Numbered from the stretch's first letter, positions 1-11,850 are shown. The stretch: 64,000 bases of DNA from Lethocerus indicus (GCA_019843655.1 JACDQD010000011.1:9218604-9282603); one strand, 5' to 3'. The notes: generated by a model not told the origin, from the letters alone. Numbers and translations: made by a program.

Positions 1-613
1 CTATGTGGCTCCCTGCTAGTCATTTGGATAGAACAATTTCAGCTTCTTACCAATTGTCAGTAGCTTTCAGTTAGTATTACAATGCTCATAATTATATGAG
101 TCATTGCATACTATTCTGTTCCATAATACATCGAGTTAAACTGTTTGGTATATCAGATTCATACTTCAAATAATTCTGATGTATAAATTTAAATTTTAGT
201 TCAGAAAGCAGTTTTCTATTCAATTAATTCCTCAGCAAATGGACTAACAGGTCACTTGAGTACAGTTTGCTTAATCATGATGAGAGACAGACTGGTCTAT
301 AATTGGAACAATTGCATTGGCTATTTTTCTGATGTATATTATATTCTCAGTCTTTATTATAGAAGGTATCCAAGATAGAGTTGGTCCTCCATAGTTGATA
401 AATTTTAGTTTGATTCCTGCTGCCCTCTTACACCTTTAATCTCACAATATTTCTATTGTTCTATCAGGAAACAATATTTTTTAATACAATAAAGAACTGA
501 GTATATAATGTCCTGTCTAATACAGAAAAAGCCGATATGGATCTAGGTCAAGAGCAAACGAGCAAGAAACAAAAAATGATTTCCCTGATAGCTTTCACTG
601 TGATATCGCTTAC
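1..613 (-). other. ACAT1 intron 3 (partial)
   Basis: This is AT-rich noncoding sequence downstream of the exon 3 donor. I found no segment matching the next thiolase block on the minus strand, so the next exon is inferred to lie beyond the left edge. Confidence 0.6.
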
Positions 614-922
614 AATGAGTTTGGTGCCCCCGTAAGGGGTTTCGGTTCGCGGGAGGTAGTAGGGGGCGTTAGAAAGGGATTCCATTCCACCGGCGAGAAG
701 GACTTTCTGGTTCGAACAGACAAGATTCTCAGCGGCCAGCATTATTGATTTGATTCCAGAGGAACAGACTTTGTTGACCGTCGTGCAAATGACCGTGTCA
801 TCGAGTCCTGCAAACTTTGCAGCTTGCCTAGCAGGCGCCTGTCCAGCTCCTGCTTGACATACCATCCCCATGTAGACTTCTTCAACATCCTTTTTTTCTA
901 TACCTGCTCTCTCAATTGCGGC
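614..922 (-). CDS. ACAT1: ACAT1-like mitochondrial acetyl-CoA acetyltransferase, coding exon 3 (gene continues off left edge)
   Basis: This 309-nt (103-codon) exon follows acceptor TCATCCACAG at 932-923 and ends at donor GTAAGC (613-608). It continues the thiolase N-terminal domain from exon 2: AAIERAGIEKKDVEEVYMG, then GQAPARQAAKFAGL, then NKVCSSGIKSI. The last contains the nucleophilic Cys, about residue 108 of the predicted protein, that becomes acetylated. LLAGGMESLSNAPYYLPR and TPYGGTKL follow; GGMES-x-S is a thiolase hallmark, and the pattern resembles the mitochondrial type (ACAT1) more than the cytosolic one. The three exons encode about 158 of roughly 400 expected residues. The C-terminal half, with the second Cys and the GHP loop, must lie left of position 1. 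No frameshift or stop was seen. The long open frame past 614 is intron read-through. Confidence 0.95.
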
Positions 923-2366
923 CTGTGGATGACAATACAAAATTATATCATTTTCAATTAGCAAACAGGTTCAATATTGTGGTATCAGATTCTCAAAATT
1001 CAAATTTGAATAAATTGAAAGAAATGAGCTCATTAAGTCTAGTCTATGCATTAGGTTTTCAACATTCTAGTTCATGTGTCTTGAATTTTTGACTAATCAA
1101 TTCCAACACTCTGCTACAATTCAACTAATGACAGAAATGAACAGAACAGGAGAAAATTGGAAAAGAACAAAAATAGTCTACACTTCCCTATTTATTATTT
1201 TCTAATGTTTCACATGTTAGTTGTATAGGTCATGGAGGCCGTTGCCTTTTTATTTCCATTATGATTATGTAATATATTTTGTCCATTTGAATAAATTACA
1301 CATTTTTTTGGTCCATTATCACTTAAATCACACTATTACATATCACTAAAATCCTGTTACAGTTTATCACTTATACACACTCACACTTTAAATGTTCATT
1401 ATTTTATTTGATTTCATTATTAACCTACCTTAAAAACTTATGGTGAACCCAATAATTCAATGTATTAGGAAAAAGGTTATGCATGAAAAGTAGAAAAACA
1501 TTATTTGCGGGTTCATATATATCTCTTCAGAAAATTCAAAGATAATGGCAAATTACATGGATAAATAGCTAAATTGTACAAGTTGTAAATTTCTTCAATG
1601 ATATGTCCTGTATTTTTACATAGGTTTTTGATCTTTAGGTGACTTATGTTAATTTGTGTATGGGCAGAGTGGTAGTAGGGAGACTATTGATAACTGGGAA
1701 AATATTTTTGAACCTTTTATAAAAGTTTAAGGGATCCTTATCTGTTATACAATTTTAAATTAATATTTACAGATAGATAAAGAGTTTGAACAGGTCTTAA
1801 TCCTGCAATCTCCATAATAGAAACCATATTTGTATAGATAAATCAGTTTAATTTGAATTTTATTTTTTTTTCTCAGGATGTTTGTGTCATAACACATCAG
1901 AAACTCAGACCAGAAAAAAATAGTTTTTTAAATAAAAAATACACTGCATAAAAAATATTAGAGGATATATTTTATTATTTTGATCAAATCAGATCATTAT
2001 TAAATAATTTTTAATTCCATTTTAATATATGAACTCAAGCCTATTTTTTATTGACTACTATTATTTTTCTACTATAATGCATGCATATTTATGTAGATCA
2101 GTGACTCTTGATTAATATTTTGAACTATCTGAATAATTTTAAAATCACAATTGCAATTGATACTTTTTAAAAATAAATTAATTTTATGTTTGACAGGTGA
2201 TTTGATAGCATTTTGAGTTCATATGATTTACTTAACTTGGAGTTTGTATGATTTAAGCAAATAAACAGATGGATGGTCCTATGTGGATTGACACACCTAG
2301 GGTCTAAGGAATTTATATATTAGGTCTTTGTGGTTTTTAATAATGATAAGAAAACAAAAATAACAC
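923..2366 (-). other. ACAT1 intron 2
   Basis: This 1,444-bp phase-0 intron is bounded by GTGTTA at its 5' end and TCATCCACAG at its 3' end on the minus strand. It is strongly AT-rich with homopolymer runs. I see no repeats or genes inside. Confidence 0.85.
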
Positions 2367-2513
2367 CTCTATAACAACTGATCCAAGTTTGGGAGCAGAC
2401 AAGGGTTTGAGTGTACATCCAAACGATCCAATCGGTGTCCTCGCTCCGTTGACTATATATACATCGCTGATTTTCATAGTGCTGTATCCCCTTCTGAGGA
2501 CCGTTCCCGGAAT
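2367..2513 (-). CDS. ACAT1: ACAT1-like mitochondrial acetyl-CoA acetyltransferase, coding exon 2
   Basis: This 147-nt (49-codon) phase 0-0 exon has an acceptor at 2515-2514 and a donor GTGTTA at 2366-2361. It holds the rest of the targeting peptide (LRRGYST) and then the first beta strand of the thiolase N-terminal domain. DVYIVNGARTPIGSF aligns with the family pattern (V-x-I-V-x-A-x-R-T-P-I-G-S-F), and APKLGSVVIE precedes the helix continued in exon 3. Thiolase II catalyses reversible condensation of two acetyl-CoA to acetoacetyl-CoA, and thiolysis of 2-methylacetoacetyl-CoA in isoleucine breakdown, in the mitochondrial matrix. An in-frame Met follows the presequence (STMKIS); initiation there would give a protein without the presequence. 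Identification rests on recognised family motifs and a perfect in-phase join to exon 3. Confidence 0.9.
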
Positions 2514-2589
2514 CTGAAACAGCAAATGATAAAATTCCAAAAGGGACCTCATCACGTATTTGGGCGACACATCGAATGAGGAGACTTAC

Positions 2590-2607
2590 CATTCTTAACC
2601 GTGACAT
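2590..2607 (-). CDS. ACAT1: ACAT1-like mitochondrial acetyl-CoA acetyltransferase, coding exon 1
   Basis: This is the first coding exon, only six codons (MSRLRM), ending at a strong donor (GTAAGT at 2589-2584). The 76-bp intron 1 (2589-2514) ends in a pyrimidine-rich acceptor (GCTGTTTCAG). The splice is phase 0 and joins to IPGTVLRRGYST in exon 2. The joined N-terminus has five Arg, no acid and hydroxylated residues, as expected for a cleavable mitochondrial presequence. I chose this start because it is in frame through the splice and makes that presequence; the next in-frame Met is inside exon 2, just after the presequence. The transcription start was not identified. Upstream DNA contains a small hairpin and a 55-bp TA tract. 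The exon assignment is inferred from splice sites and frame, not from a transcript. Confidence 0.75.
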
Positions 2608-2865
2608 TCCTGAGAGGTATAATAGTCTTGTCGGTTGAAATCAGAGGGAACGATCTAATCTTTAGACGACGAGAGGTTAACTATTCTGTTACCTCTCGAC
2701 TAATACATGTGTACCCTGACGTTCTTGTACCCCCACTACAGAAGCCAGTGTCCTTCGTTGACTATTTACAAACACACAATACAGATGGCGTTCATTTACG
2801 ATAGGGCCAAGATTATTAAATACTGCCTTCAATCGTCTGATTATCTGTCTTTTTTGTTTTTCTGT

Positions 2866-2867
<2 letters not shown>

Positions 2868-2922
<55 letters not shown>
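2868..2922. repeat. TA dinucleotide microsatellite, 55 bp
   Basis: This is an uninterrupted AT/TA tract about 260 bp upstream of the ACAT1 start codon. Open frames reading Tyr-Ile repeats across it are artefacts. It is probably length-polymorphic. Confidence 0.98.
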
Positions 2923-2923
<1 letters not shown>

Positions 2924-3572
2924 CATTGATTTCTGCCCATAATCAGTAGCATTTCGTTAGTAGTTGTTACCGGTGGAGTAACATTCAGAACCTGTTGGTT
3001 CTGGCAGGATATTTCCATCGTATTGTAAACTGTTATATATACATATTTAAAAGAATTAGAAACAAAGTGGTGTAGTATGTTTACAGATCTTGGCTTTGGC
3101 TTTCATTGGATGTTCAACCTATTTGCAGGCAATGTAAAACTGTAAATTTGTTCATAATTTGTAGTTGGATTGAAAATAAGCGCAAAGACGGATGCAGTAT
3201 ATACCTTTGAAAAACAAGCTTTCGCGAATAACTGAAACAAAATATTGTTTCAGATAAAATATTTGGTCTACCATTAATAATTATTTTGCTTTATTCCTAA
3301 AACTAATTTTATCAACATAATTTTTGGGGGCGGCTTCCTAAGGGTAACTTCCCTTGGTGAGAGCTCGAGTTTCCGTTCATTGCGTTTAGAGACCCTTTTC
3401 GCAATTCCGCAGGTCTATTTACGACCGCGCTATTGCAAGTAAGCCATATTTCCTCAGAGTCGAATGCAAATCATCGGATCTGGTTTCATGCCAATGTTCC
3501 CGGAGGAAGGCTGTATATTTATAAACTGGACCACCTGTTTCGAGTTTAACAGCGTAATTGTTTGAATCATTT

Positions 3573-3690
3573 TTGAATACCTGTTGGGTGCAAGAGTTTG
3601 GAATACCTCGGTTTTTGAGATATATTTCCACACGCCAGTTTGGCCTTTTCCTATACCGGTTTCGGTTGCTCGAATTTCTTAGAGCTTCCC
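3573..3690 (+). mobile_element. Palindromic element, decayed left arm (copy G)
   Basis: The order of short matches follows the left end of the intact copies: AATACCTGTT, then TTTGGAATACC, then a TTTGG-CTTTT block, then ACCGGTTTCGG-TGCTCG. The spacing is similar but there are many substitutions. The core and right arm are missing, so this is an old truncated copy. It gives evidence that the family has been in this genome for a long time. Confidence 0.7.
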
Positions 3691-6600
3691 AAGCATAGGA
3701 TATACCGTCATGTTCATTCGTTGAATTGTTTTATTAACTTTGTGAAAAGATAATTGTTAATCTGTTTGATATTATGCTGGAATCACAAAGTAGAAAAGTT
3801 CTTAACCTCTTGTTATTGTAGCGGAATCATATTCGGGGGTTCAACGTCCTTCGAGATAGGGGAAATTTGGTTTCCTTTTGTGGAAACTTTTTACGCGAAA
3901 GGAAATTATATTCTTTTTTTATATATGTCCATTGTCCAAAAGTTTCGCCCCATCTCCCGCCGGGCTTATTGCTGCTTCATGCAATTCAATGCGACTTCAG
4001 CGCGGACCGAGTCCTATCGCGCTTAATAAATCCCGAGGACAAAGGCGGATTAATAGTTTATTGTCTTATTTTTAGTTAACTGTCTTCTCCTCGTGGCTCT
4101 CAGCTTGGCGTACCCGACCCCCAACGTTTTGGTGCAATGATCTTAATGGGAAGGTTTGACCAGCAGTGAATAATTTGGAAATAATTAGCTTCAGAGACGT
4201 TTTGATAGAATGGGAGAAGCTTCAATTTTCAAGAGCTGTAAAGTATTATTATAATTGTGAAACTACTTTCTGGCTTTACTCGAACTCCAATATTGACTCG
4301 GCCGCCAAACAGCCTTAAGTCCGAACCTTGATATTAACAAATAAAAAACGCGTTAAAACGAAGCGAGGAAATTTGTCAGACAAACCGGCCGGACCGAGAA
4401 GAAAGCAAAATGGTGAAATCAAATTCGCAACAGTTTCACGCCCGATTCGTCATGTAAGGCGAAACTCCGCTGTGGTCTCAGTGTAATGGAATGGTACATT
4501 ACGGCGTTTCCTTCAGGCCGTCTGCGTATTGGTCACGGGGTACACTCCCCCTCGGCTTTTCTCCCTGCGTCATTAAGACTCCGTTACTAATTTTTGTTGA
4601 TATTTTATGAGGCCTATGCAGCAGTCGTTTTAGCGCTAATATTGAGGCTCTTTCGATGGAATCGGGTATATTAAAAGTCGATTTGTGTTGTTACTCTGGA
4701 GATCAATAATTCCCAAGTTTCCGAAATCTTTGGGGCGGTGGTTAACACATTCCACCCGGAGTTCTAGTCTAGTCTTGCGACAGATCGTATTTTCCTCGAA
4801 TTGCAAATTGGAGTTGATTGAAATACTTCACCAACTCCAGACTACTCATTAAAGTCCAATTATTTAATGCGGCTCAAAGTAGTTATAGTGGAATGCCGTC
4901 GAGCTGTTTCCGCTCTCTGGCATACAAAGTGTTTCTAATTTATGTATCAATTAGAACTGAATTCATATTTCACCGTGACGCGGCCTTTTTAGCAAATTTC
5001 AAAATGATCTTTTCCTAGTTCAACAAACACCTCGCATCATAAGAGATTATATTAATGAGTCTTGAATGATAAACATATATACGCTGTTAGACTTGAGTTA
5101 GAATTGAGTATTTATTATTTTTTAATGTAAACTATTCACATTCGACGCTTTAGCGATTCTCCATTCCCGAAATGTGCACTGTCCGAGTTCGATTTACATT
5201 TACATTTACTAACGGCGTAATTTGAATAAATTAATTTATTTTGTGACTTAACGTGGCTTGCTTTTAATGGTTTAAATGTTTTATTGTTGTCCTTATCGTC
5301 GCCGTGTTTTCATTAAGCAGCGCCAATCTGAATAATTCATCGTGTCGGTGATCCGGACGAATTGATTTAGGGAAGTACGCGGGGGTGGTATCGGTCGTAT
5401 GTTAAATAAGCGGTAGTGGGTACACGAGGTATGTTCGGTTAGGGCTAATTGATTGGCCACAACCGGATTTTCCGTTGTCCCGGAGACGGGACTCATTGTT
5501 AAAACGGGACTGTCGGGGTAAGCCGGTCGCATCAAGCCACGTCCTGTCACGGCCCGTCTACGATAAGTCCGCCAGCGGGACGGCTCAATTTAGGGTTTAG
5601 CCAACGGCTGGTAATGAACGATGGGGCTTTAACGAGCGAGTGAATGCACCGGACCCGATACCCGCAGGTATCATACCCCCCTATCGAATAAAACCTAGAT
5701 AAATAAAGTAGTAAGGTAATAAAGAACCGGGTCATGAAATATTTCTTCTTATTTATTCCAAGTCCGTGGTAGCCTGTCCCATTTGGCCTTTGAAATTTCG
5801 GCATTTTGAAATTTACGAGCTGATCCAATCGAAAGAATCAGCCCTTGAGGGTGCGAGATATCTTTGTAGTTTTTGGTTTATAACGTTTACAACGTTTTTA
5901 AAGTAATATCATGTGCGGATGAAAAGTTATGTTTTTAAGGTTTAAGCAACTTTGACCTTTAAAGGGTGTGGGACATTAAATATTTGAGAATCCCTGCTTT
6001 ATAGGGTGACACCTTTCCCTTCGAATCTATTTTAATTAATTTCGGAATTATTAAAGTCCGAACTACTCGCGTTGCACATGTCTTTTCCGAACGTGCACTC
6101 AACTGTCAAGCGTCTATCGATGCCGTAATTGTAGTTCATTTCCATTCCTCCCGAACGCCCATAATTCAATAGGTTCACGATTCCAATTTCTACCGGTATC
6201 CTATCGCCATTTCAAAATCCGTCCTCTTACCCGGCCGACAGTATTTCCCCGATAAATACGAGGAGGGTGGGCTATCGTAATAAAATAATTTATTTAACCC
6301 CCGACCCGCATAAGACCACCCCCGCGGCGCATCCTCCGAGTACAATTATCTCGGAAGTTGTAAACGCGTCCGATCCGGGCAGGGAAGTTACCGATTATGT
6401 ACTAAAGTTTCAGAATTTATTCCCTGCGACCCAGTTATAAGGGTAAGAGGGGGTGGTTTTTACGATATCGATGGCGGGGGGAAGTCCAACTATCGTGACA
6501 GATTTAAAACGTTCTTAACGAAGTATATTTCCGGCCCCGTCCAGAAGCGAGAATTATTTATCCCGGATTTACGCCGAAGCGATCGTCGTACATCCGAGCT

Positions 6601-6761
6601 GTATCGTGTAGGTCGTACTTTTTTTTATTAATAAGGTGGTGCTGTTAAGACCAATTCAAATATTCAAACAAACAATGAATAGATAAACAATTTTATATAG
6701 GAAAAAATAAAGAAAAACAGTATTTTTTACGTACAACGCTTTGCGAATTAAAATCGCTAAT

Positions 6762-6915
6762 TGGTATTAGTAATAACATTTCTATCTCCTAGGAGCTTCA
6801 TTGTACACCACAGTTTCAGAAACTCCGGTTCTAAAAGTGAAGTTATTCGTGTGGTACCCCGATCTTCTCTACTCAAGAATATTGTAATAATTCTAGTGGA
6901 TTGGTTCATCGGAAA
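6762..6915 (+). repeat. Dispersed repeat R, copy 1
   Basis: This is co-linear with 12094-12224. Shared blocks are TATTAGTAATAA, then CTAT-TCCT-GGAGC-TCATTGTA, then CCACAGTTT-AGAAAC, then AATATTGTAATA and TGGTTCAT. By eye the identity is about two thirds with small indels. It is probably an old transposon or retroelement fragment of unknown class. Confidence 0.75.
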
Positions 6916-8372
6916 AGTTTAATGTTCTTAACTTAGGGGGACTTAGAGCGCCAAGAGAACGAGAAGAGGTGAATTTCCTGTTCCTTCTTCGATCTCAGGA
7001 CGATTAGAGGATAATTTCAGATAAACTGTTATCTTAAATCGCACTTTTCCGTGCTTTGAAATTCCACGCGTTACTCGTGCTCAGGTTCGAAGCCAAGAAT
7101 GCGATAAAAACGGAAGAACTTACCGATTTGATTCTTCTCCCTGAACTTTAACGCCGGTTGAACGAGAAGATGATGTATATAGCCCCCCCCCCAACAATAT
7201 CGCGGAGATGGAACGATTTGTAGCCCATTTGTCTTATGATTGCGTAAAACCGAAACCGATAATCAAAATAATCGGCTCACGGTCTCCGTTGGCCGCGGGG
7301 AATTATTATTAAAGGATAAATTCCTTTTCAGTTGAAAATCATTTCAAATTTTTCCCAGGGCGTTGATTATTCAACAGGTTCAGGTCGTCACCAACAGTCA
7401 CGTTTCCAATTTCGAACGGGACCGATCGCCATTTCATAACATACCATTCCTGCTAACCTTTCTCCTTTTTTTGTAACTGTGCGAATTTACGTTATCCTTT
7501 ATTTCAATAGATAAATTCACAATATTATGTCAGATGGAACAAATATTCCCGACCGCAGGCATTATATGCCTGAGTGTTCATGGTTCTTAATATAACAGTG
7601 AGAGTTTCAACTCGAAACTTGGCCCCGGGGAATAGGTTACTGCGAAATGAACTTCCGCCATTAAAATCTACACCGGAGGGGGCCCGAGGAAACGGTAGCC
7701 ATTACAAGTTTGTAGTTCAAATAATATGTCTTATTAAGGTGGAAAAAGCTGAAATATTTGTTAGAGGACATTGGGCTTAGATTCGTCAACTTGCCACTCA
7801 GCGGTCCACATTTGAAAGTCGCAAAAGTCGAAAAGGGATTGTGCGCGAGTGCAAGTCCCTCTCGGTCTTATGAGAGGGTCCGCAGGGCGATAAATCTCGG
7901 ACGTTTAAATGTCTCCGAAGAGACATTAAATCGGTTATTAATCAATTGGGCGCCGACGGCCTAACGGGAGTTGGCCCAAATAAAGGCCAATATTGAAAGA
8001 GGGAATATCGAAAGATGTTCCCGCTGCTCGTCGTTATTCAACCCAACTTAGGACATCCTGGCGGTCTAGCTGGAGTATTTCGGCAGTTTCTGTGATATAT
8101 TCTTGTAAACCCGACGTGGTTAGCTACATTACTGGTTTGCCGTTACTTCATAAGTCTAATAATAGAACATTTTACTTAAAAATAATACAGCAAATCTGTT
8201 GAATTAAATGAAAATTTTGTCAGCTCCGTAACACTAAAAACTCGAGAAAAATTAGACATTTACTTTTAAACTTGTTTTTAATATTTATAGCTCAAACATT
8301 AAACGAATTATTAATAACCTACTATATAGGTATAACGTATTCACGACTGGTATTATACCTATACTATATAGG

Positions 8373-8408
8373 ATATATATATATATATATATGTGTGTGT
8401 ATATATAT
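8373..8408. repeat. Compound AT/GT microsatellite
   Basis: An AT run is followed by a short GT run and another AT run. It lies 240 bp upstream of the large minisatellite. Confidence 0.95.
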
Positions 8409-8644
8409 CTTAATAAGTAGTTCTATTTCTTGCGTTTACGACGATTTACTTTAATTTAGTCAAAATGGTACTAAATATACTCCAGCCTACTTGTTTCTTA
8501 AGACCCATCTATCTTTGTATTTCTTCCAGGGTATACTTCTAATTTTTAATACTTGTATGGCAGCAAATGAATCTTGAGCTATTTTTTAAACTCATTAATT
8601 AATTCATTACTGTTTTTGTTTCAGAACCGTGCAGCAGTGCATTA

Positions 8645-11618
8645 GTGCATTGCCAGTGCATTGCCAGTGCATTGCCAGTGCATTGCCAGTGCATTGCCAG
8701 TGCATTGCCAGTGCATTGCCAGTGCATTGCCAGTGCATTGCCAGTGCATTGCCAGTGCATTGCCAGTGCATTGCCAGTGCATTGCCAGTGCATTGCCAGT
8801 GCATTGCCAGTGCATTGCCAGTGCATTGCCAGTGCATTGCCAGTGCATTGCCAGTGCATTGCCAGTGCATTGCCAGTGCATTGCCAGTGCATTGCCAGTG
8901 CATTGCCAGTGCATTGCCAGTGCATTGCCAGTGCATTGCCAGTGCATTGCCAGTGCATTGCCAGTGCATTGCCAGTGCATTGCCAGTGCATTGCCAGTGC
9001 ATTGCCAGTGCATTGCCAGTGCATTGCCAGTGCATTGCCAGTGCATTGCCAGTGCATTGCCAGTGCATTGCCAGTGCATTGCCAGTGCATTGCCAGTGCA
9101 TTGCCAGTGCATTGCCAGTGCATTGCCAGTGCATTGCCAGTGCATTGCCAGTGCATTGCCAGTGCATTGCCAGTGCATTGCCAGTGCATTGCCAGTGCAT
9201 TGCCAGTGCATTGCCAGTGCATTGCCAGTGCATTGCCAGTGCATTGCCAGTGCATTGCCAGTGCATTGCCAGTGCATTGCCAGTGCATTGCCAGTGCATT
9301 GCCAGTGCATTGCCAGTGCATTGCCAGTGCATTGCCAGTGCATTGCCAGTGCATTGCCAGTGCATTGCCAGTGCATTGCCAGTGCATTGCCAGTGCATTG
9401 CCAGTGCATTGCCAGTGCATTGCCAGTGCATTGCCAGTGCATTGCCAGTGCATTGCCAGTGCATTGCCAGTGCATTGCCAGTGCATTGCCAGTGCATTGC
9501 CAGTGCATTGCCAGTGCATTGCCAGTGCATTGCCAGTGCATTGCCAGTGCATTGCCAGTGCATTGCCAGTGCATTGCCAGTGCATTGCCAGTGCATTGCC
9601 AGTGCATTGCCAGTGCATTGCCAGTGCATTGCCAGTGCATTGCCAGTGCATTGCCAGTGCATTGCCAGTGCATTGCCAGTGCATTGCCAGTGCATTGCCA
9701 GTGCATTGCCAGTGCATTGCCAGTGCATTGCCAGTGCATTGCCAGTGCATTGCCAGTGCATTGCCAGTGCATTGCCAGTGCATTGCCAGTGCATTGCCAG
9801 TGCATTGCCAGTGCATTGCCAGTGCATTGCCAGTGCATTGCCAGTGCATTGCCAGTGCATTGCCAGTGCATTGCCAGTGCATTGCCAGTGCATTGCCAGT
9901 GCATTGCCAGTGCATTGCCAGTGCATTGCCAGTGCATTGCCAGTGCATTGCCAGTGCATTGCCAGTGCATTGCCAGTGCATTGCCAGTGCATTGCCAGTG
10001 CAGTGCCAGTGCAGTGCCAGTGCATTGCCAGTGCAGTGCATTGCCAGTGCCGGTGCATTGCCGGTGCATTGCCAGTGCATTGCCAGTGCATTGCCAGTGC
10101 ATTGCCAGTGCATTGCCAGTGCATTGCCAGTGCATTGCCAGTGCATTGCCAGTGCATTGCCAGTGCATTGCCAGTGCATTGCCAGTGCATTGCCAGTGCA
10201 TTGCCAGTGCATTGCCAGTGCATTGCCAGTGCATTGCCAGTGCATTGCCAGTGCATTGCCAGTGCATTGCCAGTGCATTGCCAGTGCATTGCCAGTGCAT
10301 TGCCAGTGCATTGCCAGTGCATTGCCAGTGCATTGCCAGTGCATTGCCAGTGCATTGCCAGTGCATTGCCAGTGCATTGCCAGTGCATTGCCAGTGCATT
10401 GCCAGTGCATTGCCAGTGCATTGCCAGTGCATTGCCAGTGCATTGCCAGTGCATTGCCAGTGCATTGCCAGTGCATTGCCAGTGCATTGCCAGTGCAGTG
10501 CCAGTGCATTGCCAGTGCATTGCCAGTGCATTGCCAGTGCATTGCCAGTGCATTGCCAGTGCATTGCCAGTGCATTGCCAGTGCATTGCCAGTGCATTGC
10601 CAGTGCATTGCCAGTGCATTGCCAGTGCATTGCCAGTGCATTGCCAGTGCATTGCCAGTGCATTGCCAGTGCATTGCCAGTGCATTGCCAGTGCATTGCC
10701 AGTGCATTGCCAGTGCATTGCCAGTGCATTGCCAGTGCATTGCCAGTGCATTGCCAGTGCATTGCCAGTGCATTGCCAGTGCATTGCCAGTGCATTGCCA
10801 GTGCATTGCCAGTGCATTGCCAGTGCGAGTGCAGTGCAGTGCCAGTGCCTGCCGGTGCATTGCCAGTGCAGTGCCAGTGCGAGATTGCCCGTGCATTTGC
10901 CAGTGCATTGCCAGTGCATTGCCAGTGCATTGCCAGTGCATTGCCAGTGCATTGCCAGTGCATTGCCAGTGCATTGCCAGTGCATTGCCAGTGCATTGCC
11001 AGTGCATTGCCAGTGCATTGCCAGTGCATTGCCAGTGCATTGCCAGTGCATTGCCAGTGCATTGCCAGTGCATTGCCAGTGCATTGCCAGTGCATTGCCA
11101 GTGCATTGCCAGTGCATTGCCAGTGCATTGCCAGTGCATTGCCAGTGCATTGCCAGTGCATTGCCGGTGCATTGCCGGTGCAGTGCATTGCCAGTGCATT
11201 GCCAGTGCATTGCCAGTGCATTGCCAGTGCATTGCCAGTGCATTGCCAGTGCATTGCCAGTGCATTGCCAGTGCATTGCCAGTGCATTGCCAGTGCATTG
11301 CCAGTGCATTGCCAGTGCATTGCCAGTGCATTGCCAGTGCATTGCCAGTGCATTGCCAGTGCATTGCCAGTGCATTGCCAGTGCATTGCCAGTGCATTGC
11401 CAGTGCATTGCCAGTGCATTGCCAGTGCATTGCCAGTGCATTGCCAGTGCATTGCCAGTGCATTGCCAGTGCATTGCCAGTGCATTGCCAGTGCATTGCC
11501 AGTGCATATTAATGATATCGCAGTGCATTGCCAGTGCATTGCCAGTGCATTGCCAGTGCATTGCCAGTGCAGTGCCAGTGCAATGCCAGTGCATTGCCAG
11601 TGCAGTGTCAGCGCAGTG
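8645..11618. repeat. 3-kb minisatellite of an 11-bp unit (about 270 copies)
   Basis: The unit TGCATTGCCAG repeats almost perfectly for about 2,970 bp. Most of the array is exact. Variant blocks occur near 10000-10070, 10495, 10826-10905, 11161-11190 and 11560-11618, mostly CATTG changed to CAGTG or CCAG changed to CCGG. A 13-bp unique insertion sits at 11508-11520. No frame of the 11-mer on either strand contains a stop, and 11 is coprime to 3. Every frame of a strand therefore reads the same 11-residue repeat: ALPVHCQCIAS on plus, NALAMHWQCTG on minus. The six open frames of 955-1011 codons follow from unit length and give no evidence of a protein. A splice-acceptor-like TTTTTGTTTCAG lies just before the array at 8613-8624, without a coding partner. 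Confidence 0.98.
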
Positions 11619-11715
11619 CCAGTGTAGTGTCAGTGTAGTTAGTGCCAGTGTAGTGTCAGTGTAGTTAGTGCCAGTGTAGTGTCAGTGTAGTTAGTGCCAG
11701 TGTATTGTGTTAGTG
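11619..11715. repeat. 26-bp tandem repeat at the end of the minisatellite
   Basis: Three perfect 26-bp units start at 11619, 11645 and 11671, with a partial fourth from 11697. The unit combines CCAGTGTAGTG with TCAGTGTAGTTAGTG and looks like a mutated, re-amplified pair of 11-mers. It forms the right-hand transition from the array into palindromic-element-like sequence. Confidence 0.95.
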
Positions 11716-11850
11716 CTGAAAGGATGCCAGCAGCATCGCGAGCAGCCAGCATTCGTGAGTACCTCATATCTATTGCTAACGGTATTGACTCCGGCGAAAA
11801 GCCGAAACCGGTCTAGCGCAGGACCGAATGAATGAGAGGAGATTGACCAG
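11716..11850 (+). mobile_element. Palindromic element, right-arm relic next to the minisatellite (copy H)
   Basis: From 11797 the sequence reads GCCGAAACCGGTCTAGC, then GGACC, then GAATGAGAGGAG. This follows the right arm of the intact copies (GCCGAAACCGGTCTAGC, AGACC, GCGAGAGGAG). Just before it, CTGAA-GATG and CGCGAGCAGCC match the inner part of the same arm but are separated by inserted sequence. No matching left arm is visible on the other side of the minisatellite. Confidence 0.6.

Larger units (their letters stand above)
3019..8372. other. Intergenic region without recognised genes
   Basis: The short open frames here (up to 93 codons) show no family motif, no consistent splice context and no codon pattern unlike background. 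Two features stand out. One is a decayed palindromic-element arm at 3573-3690; the other is a copy of a dispersed repeat at 6762-6915. The rest is mixed AT-rich sequence with scattered GC-rich blocks, for example around 6230-6370. Confidence 0.6.

Noticed and set aside
2689..2949. Open frames containing Tyr-Ile repeats
   Set aside because: They are translations of the TA microsatellite.
7083..7100. tRNA B-box-like GGTTCGAAGCC
   Set aside because: There is no A-box or cloverleaf-forming sequence at the right distance upstream.
8613..8624. Splice-acceptor-like TTTTTGTTTCAG before the minisatellite
   Set aside because: No coding partner or donor was identified, and such pyrimidine-AG strings are frequent in this sequence.
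8645..11618. CRISPR-like array
   Set aside because: The units are head to tail with no spacers and the window is eukaryotic.
8599..11664. Six open frames of 955-1011 codons, three per strand
   Set aside because: They are a direct result of a stop-free 11-bp unit. All frames of one strand read the same 11-residue repeat, and nothing outside the array extends them meaningfully.
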